From: Vallitaleaceae bacterium
GTDB taxonomy: Bacteria > Bacillota > Clostridia > Lachnospirales > Vallitaleaceae
Assembly: GCA_027858555.1 (NCBI GenBank)
Contig: JAQICP010000388.1
Span: forward strand, 1 to 6,889
Direction: 5' to 3'
DNA length: 6,889 nt
Within the stretch, counting starts at the first letter, position 1, and the number at the start of each line of letters is the position of its first letter. Of this stretch, positions 6,689 to 6,889 are shown one piece after another. The notes under the pieces were generated by a model, which was given only the letters and a program-made list of their open reading frames with translations, made no database searches and was not told where the DNA came from. Both the position numbers and the translations under genes were made by a program.

Positions 6689-6717
6689 TTGTAATTTATT
6701 GGGAATCATTGTACAAT
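6689..6717 (+). promoter_or_regulatory. Probable promoter of the TetR-family gene
   Basis: TTGTAA (6689-6694) and TACAAT (6712-6717) are 17 nt apart, matching 4 and 5 of 6 consensus bases. The start site would be near 6724, about 35 nt before the ATG. A perfect 10 bp palindrome, ATTGTACAAT (6708-6717), covers the -10 box. Confidence 0.55.
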
Positions 6718-6741
6718 CAAAAAAGAACATCTGTAATTTAT
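6690..6741 (+). repeat. Direct repeat flanking the TetR promoter start
   Basis: TGTAATTTAT occurs at 6690-6699 and again at 6732-6741, 42 bp apart, about four turns of DNA. The first copy overlaps the -35 box and the second lies in the leader just before the ribosome binding site. Such placement suits operator half-sites, but in DNA this A/T-rich a 10 bp match may also be chance. Confidence 0.4.
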
Positions 6742-6758
6742 AGAAAGGAATTGATTAT

Positions 6759-6889
6759 ATGATGCAAGTAAAAAAAAGAAGCGTTGAGGATCGTTTATTA
6801 GAGGTAGCCAAGGTGCTATTCTTAGTAAATGGTTACGAAAAGACCTCTATTAGAAGCATCGTTAAAAAGGCCGGGACAACAGTAGGCAA
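6759..6889 (+). CDS. TetR/AcrR-family transcriptional regulator, N-terminus (3' end outside window)
   Basis: The frame is open from ATG at 6759 to the window edge, giving 43 residues. They fit the DNA-binding domain of the TetR family. DRLLEVAKVLFLVNGYEKTS (11-30) corresponds to helix 1 and the conserved GY-x-x-TS turn. IRSIVKKAGTTVG (31-43) is helix 2 and the start of the recognition helix, where AGTT/S-x-G is the family hallmark. The basic start (QVKKRS) is also usual. The ligand-binding domain lies outside the window, so nothing can be said about the inducer. AAAGGAA (6744-6750) is 8 nt before the ATG at 6759; a second in-frame ATG at 6762 is possible but less well spaced. The gene is head-to-head with the cyclase operon, and members of the family commonly repress themselves and divergent neighbours. 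Confidence 0.85.
   Translation, partial: MMQVKKRSVEDRLLEVAKVLFLVNGYEKTSIRSIVKKAGTTVG

Noticed and set aside
6601..6690. Repeated CTAGTA words and A-runs as possible attachment or mobile-element ends
   Set aside because: The words are short and irregularly spaced, with no integrase, transposase or paired inverted repeats; they fit ordinary A/T-rich promoter DNA.
1..6889. c-di-GMP riboswitch associated with the cyclase
   Set aside because: No GEMM-like conserved core was recognised by eye before any gene, and the leaders inferred here (about 20-40 nt) are too short to hold one.

Overview
The window reads as chromosomal DNA of a low-GC Gram-positive bacterium, most likely a member of the Clostridia. 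The evidence is the A/T-rich base composition, strong AGGAGG-type ribosome binding sites, sigma-A-like promoters, U-tract hairpin terminators, and genes typical of that class (a UPF0251/DUF134 regulator and a DUF3783-like protein). There is no rRNA, tRNA, CRISPR array, insertion sequence or phage gene, and codon use looks even throughout.

Layout. 1-532 (+): 3' part of a transglutaminase-like cysteine enzyme, cut by the window edge. 533-827: non-coding, with two terminator-like hairpins and a candidate promoter. 828-1238 (+): HIT-family nucleotide hydrolase. 1261-1683 (-): UPF0251/DUF134 DNA-binding protein, convergent with the HIT gene and sharing a hairpin with its 3' end. 1684-1830: compact divergent promoter region. 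1831-2280 (+): DUF3783-like protein. 2281-2503: non-coding, ending in a hairpin between convergent genes. 4327-6543 (-): multi-GAF diguanylate cyclase, followed 35 nt downstream on the same strand by 2504-4291 (-), a long-form Xaa-Pro aminopeptidase; the two probably form one transcript. 6544-6758: divergent promoter region with repeats. 6759-6889 (+): N-terminus of a TetR-family regulator, cut by the window edge.

How they work together. Most genes look like independent housekeeping or regulatory units. The one clear operon joins a c-di-GMP synthase with a sensory N-terminus to a cytosolic proline peptidase. The divergent DUF134/DUF3783 pair suggests local regulation of an uncharacterised protein. 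The TetR gene starts head-to-head with the cyclase operon, so it could control itself and that operon. I found no convincing new defence or mobile system. The points most worth checking are the repeated sensory modules and missing inhibitory site in the cyclase, the TetR promoter repeats, and the DUF134/DUF3783 pair.
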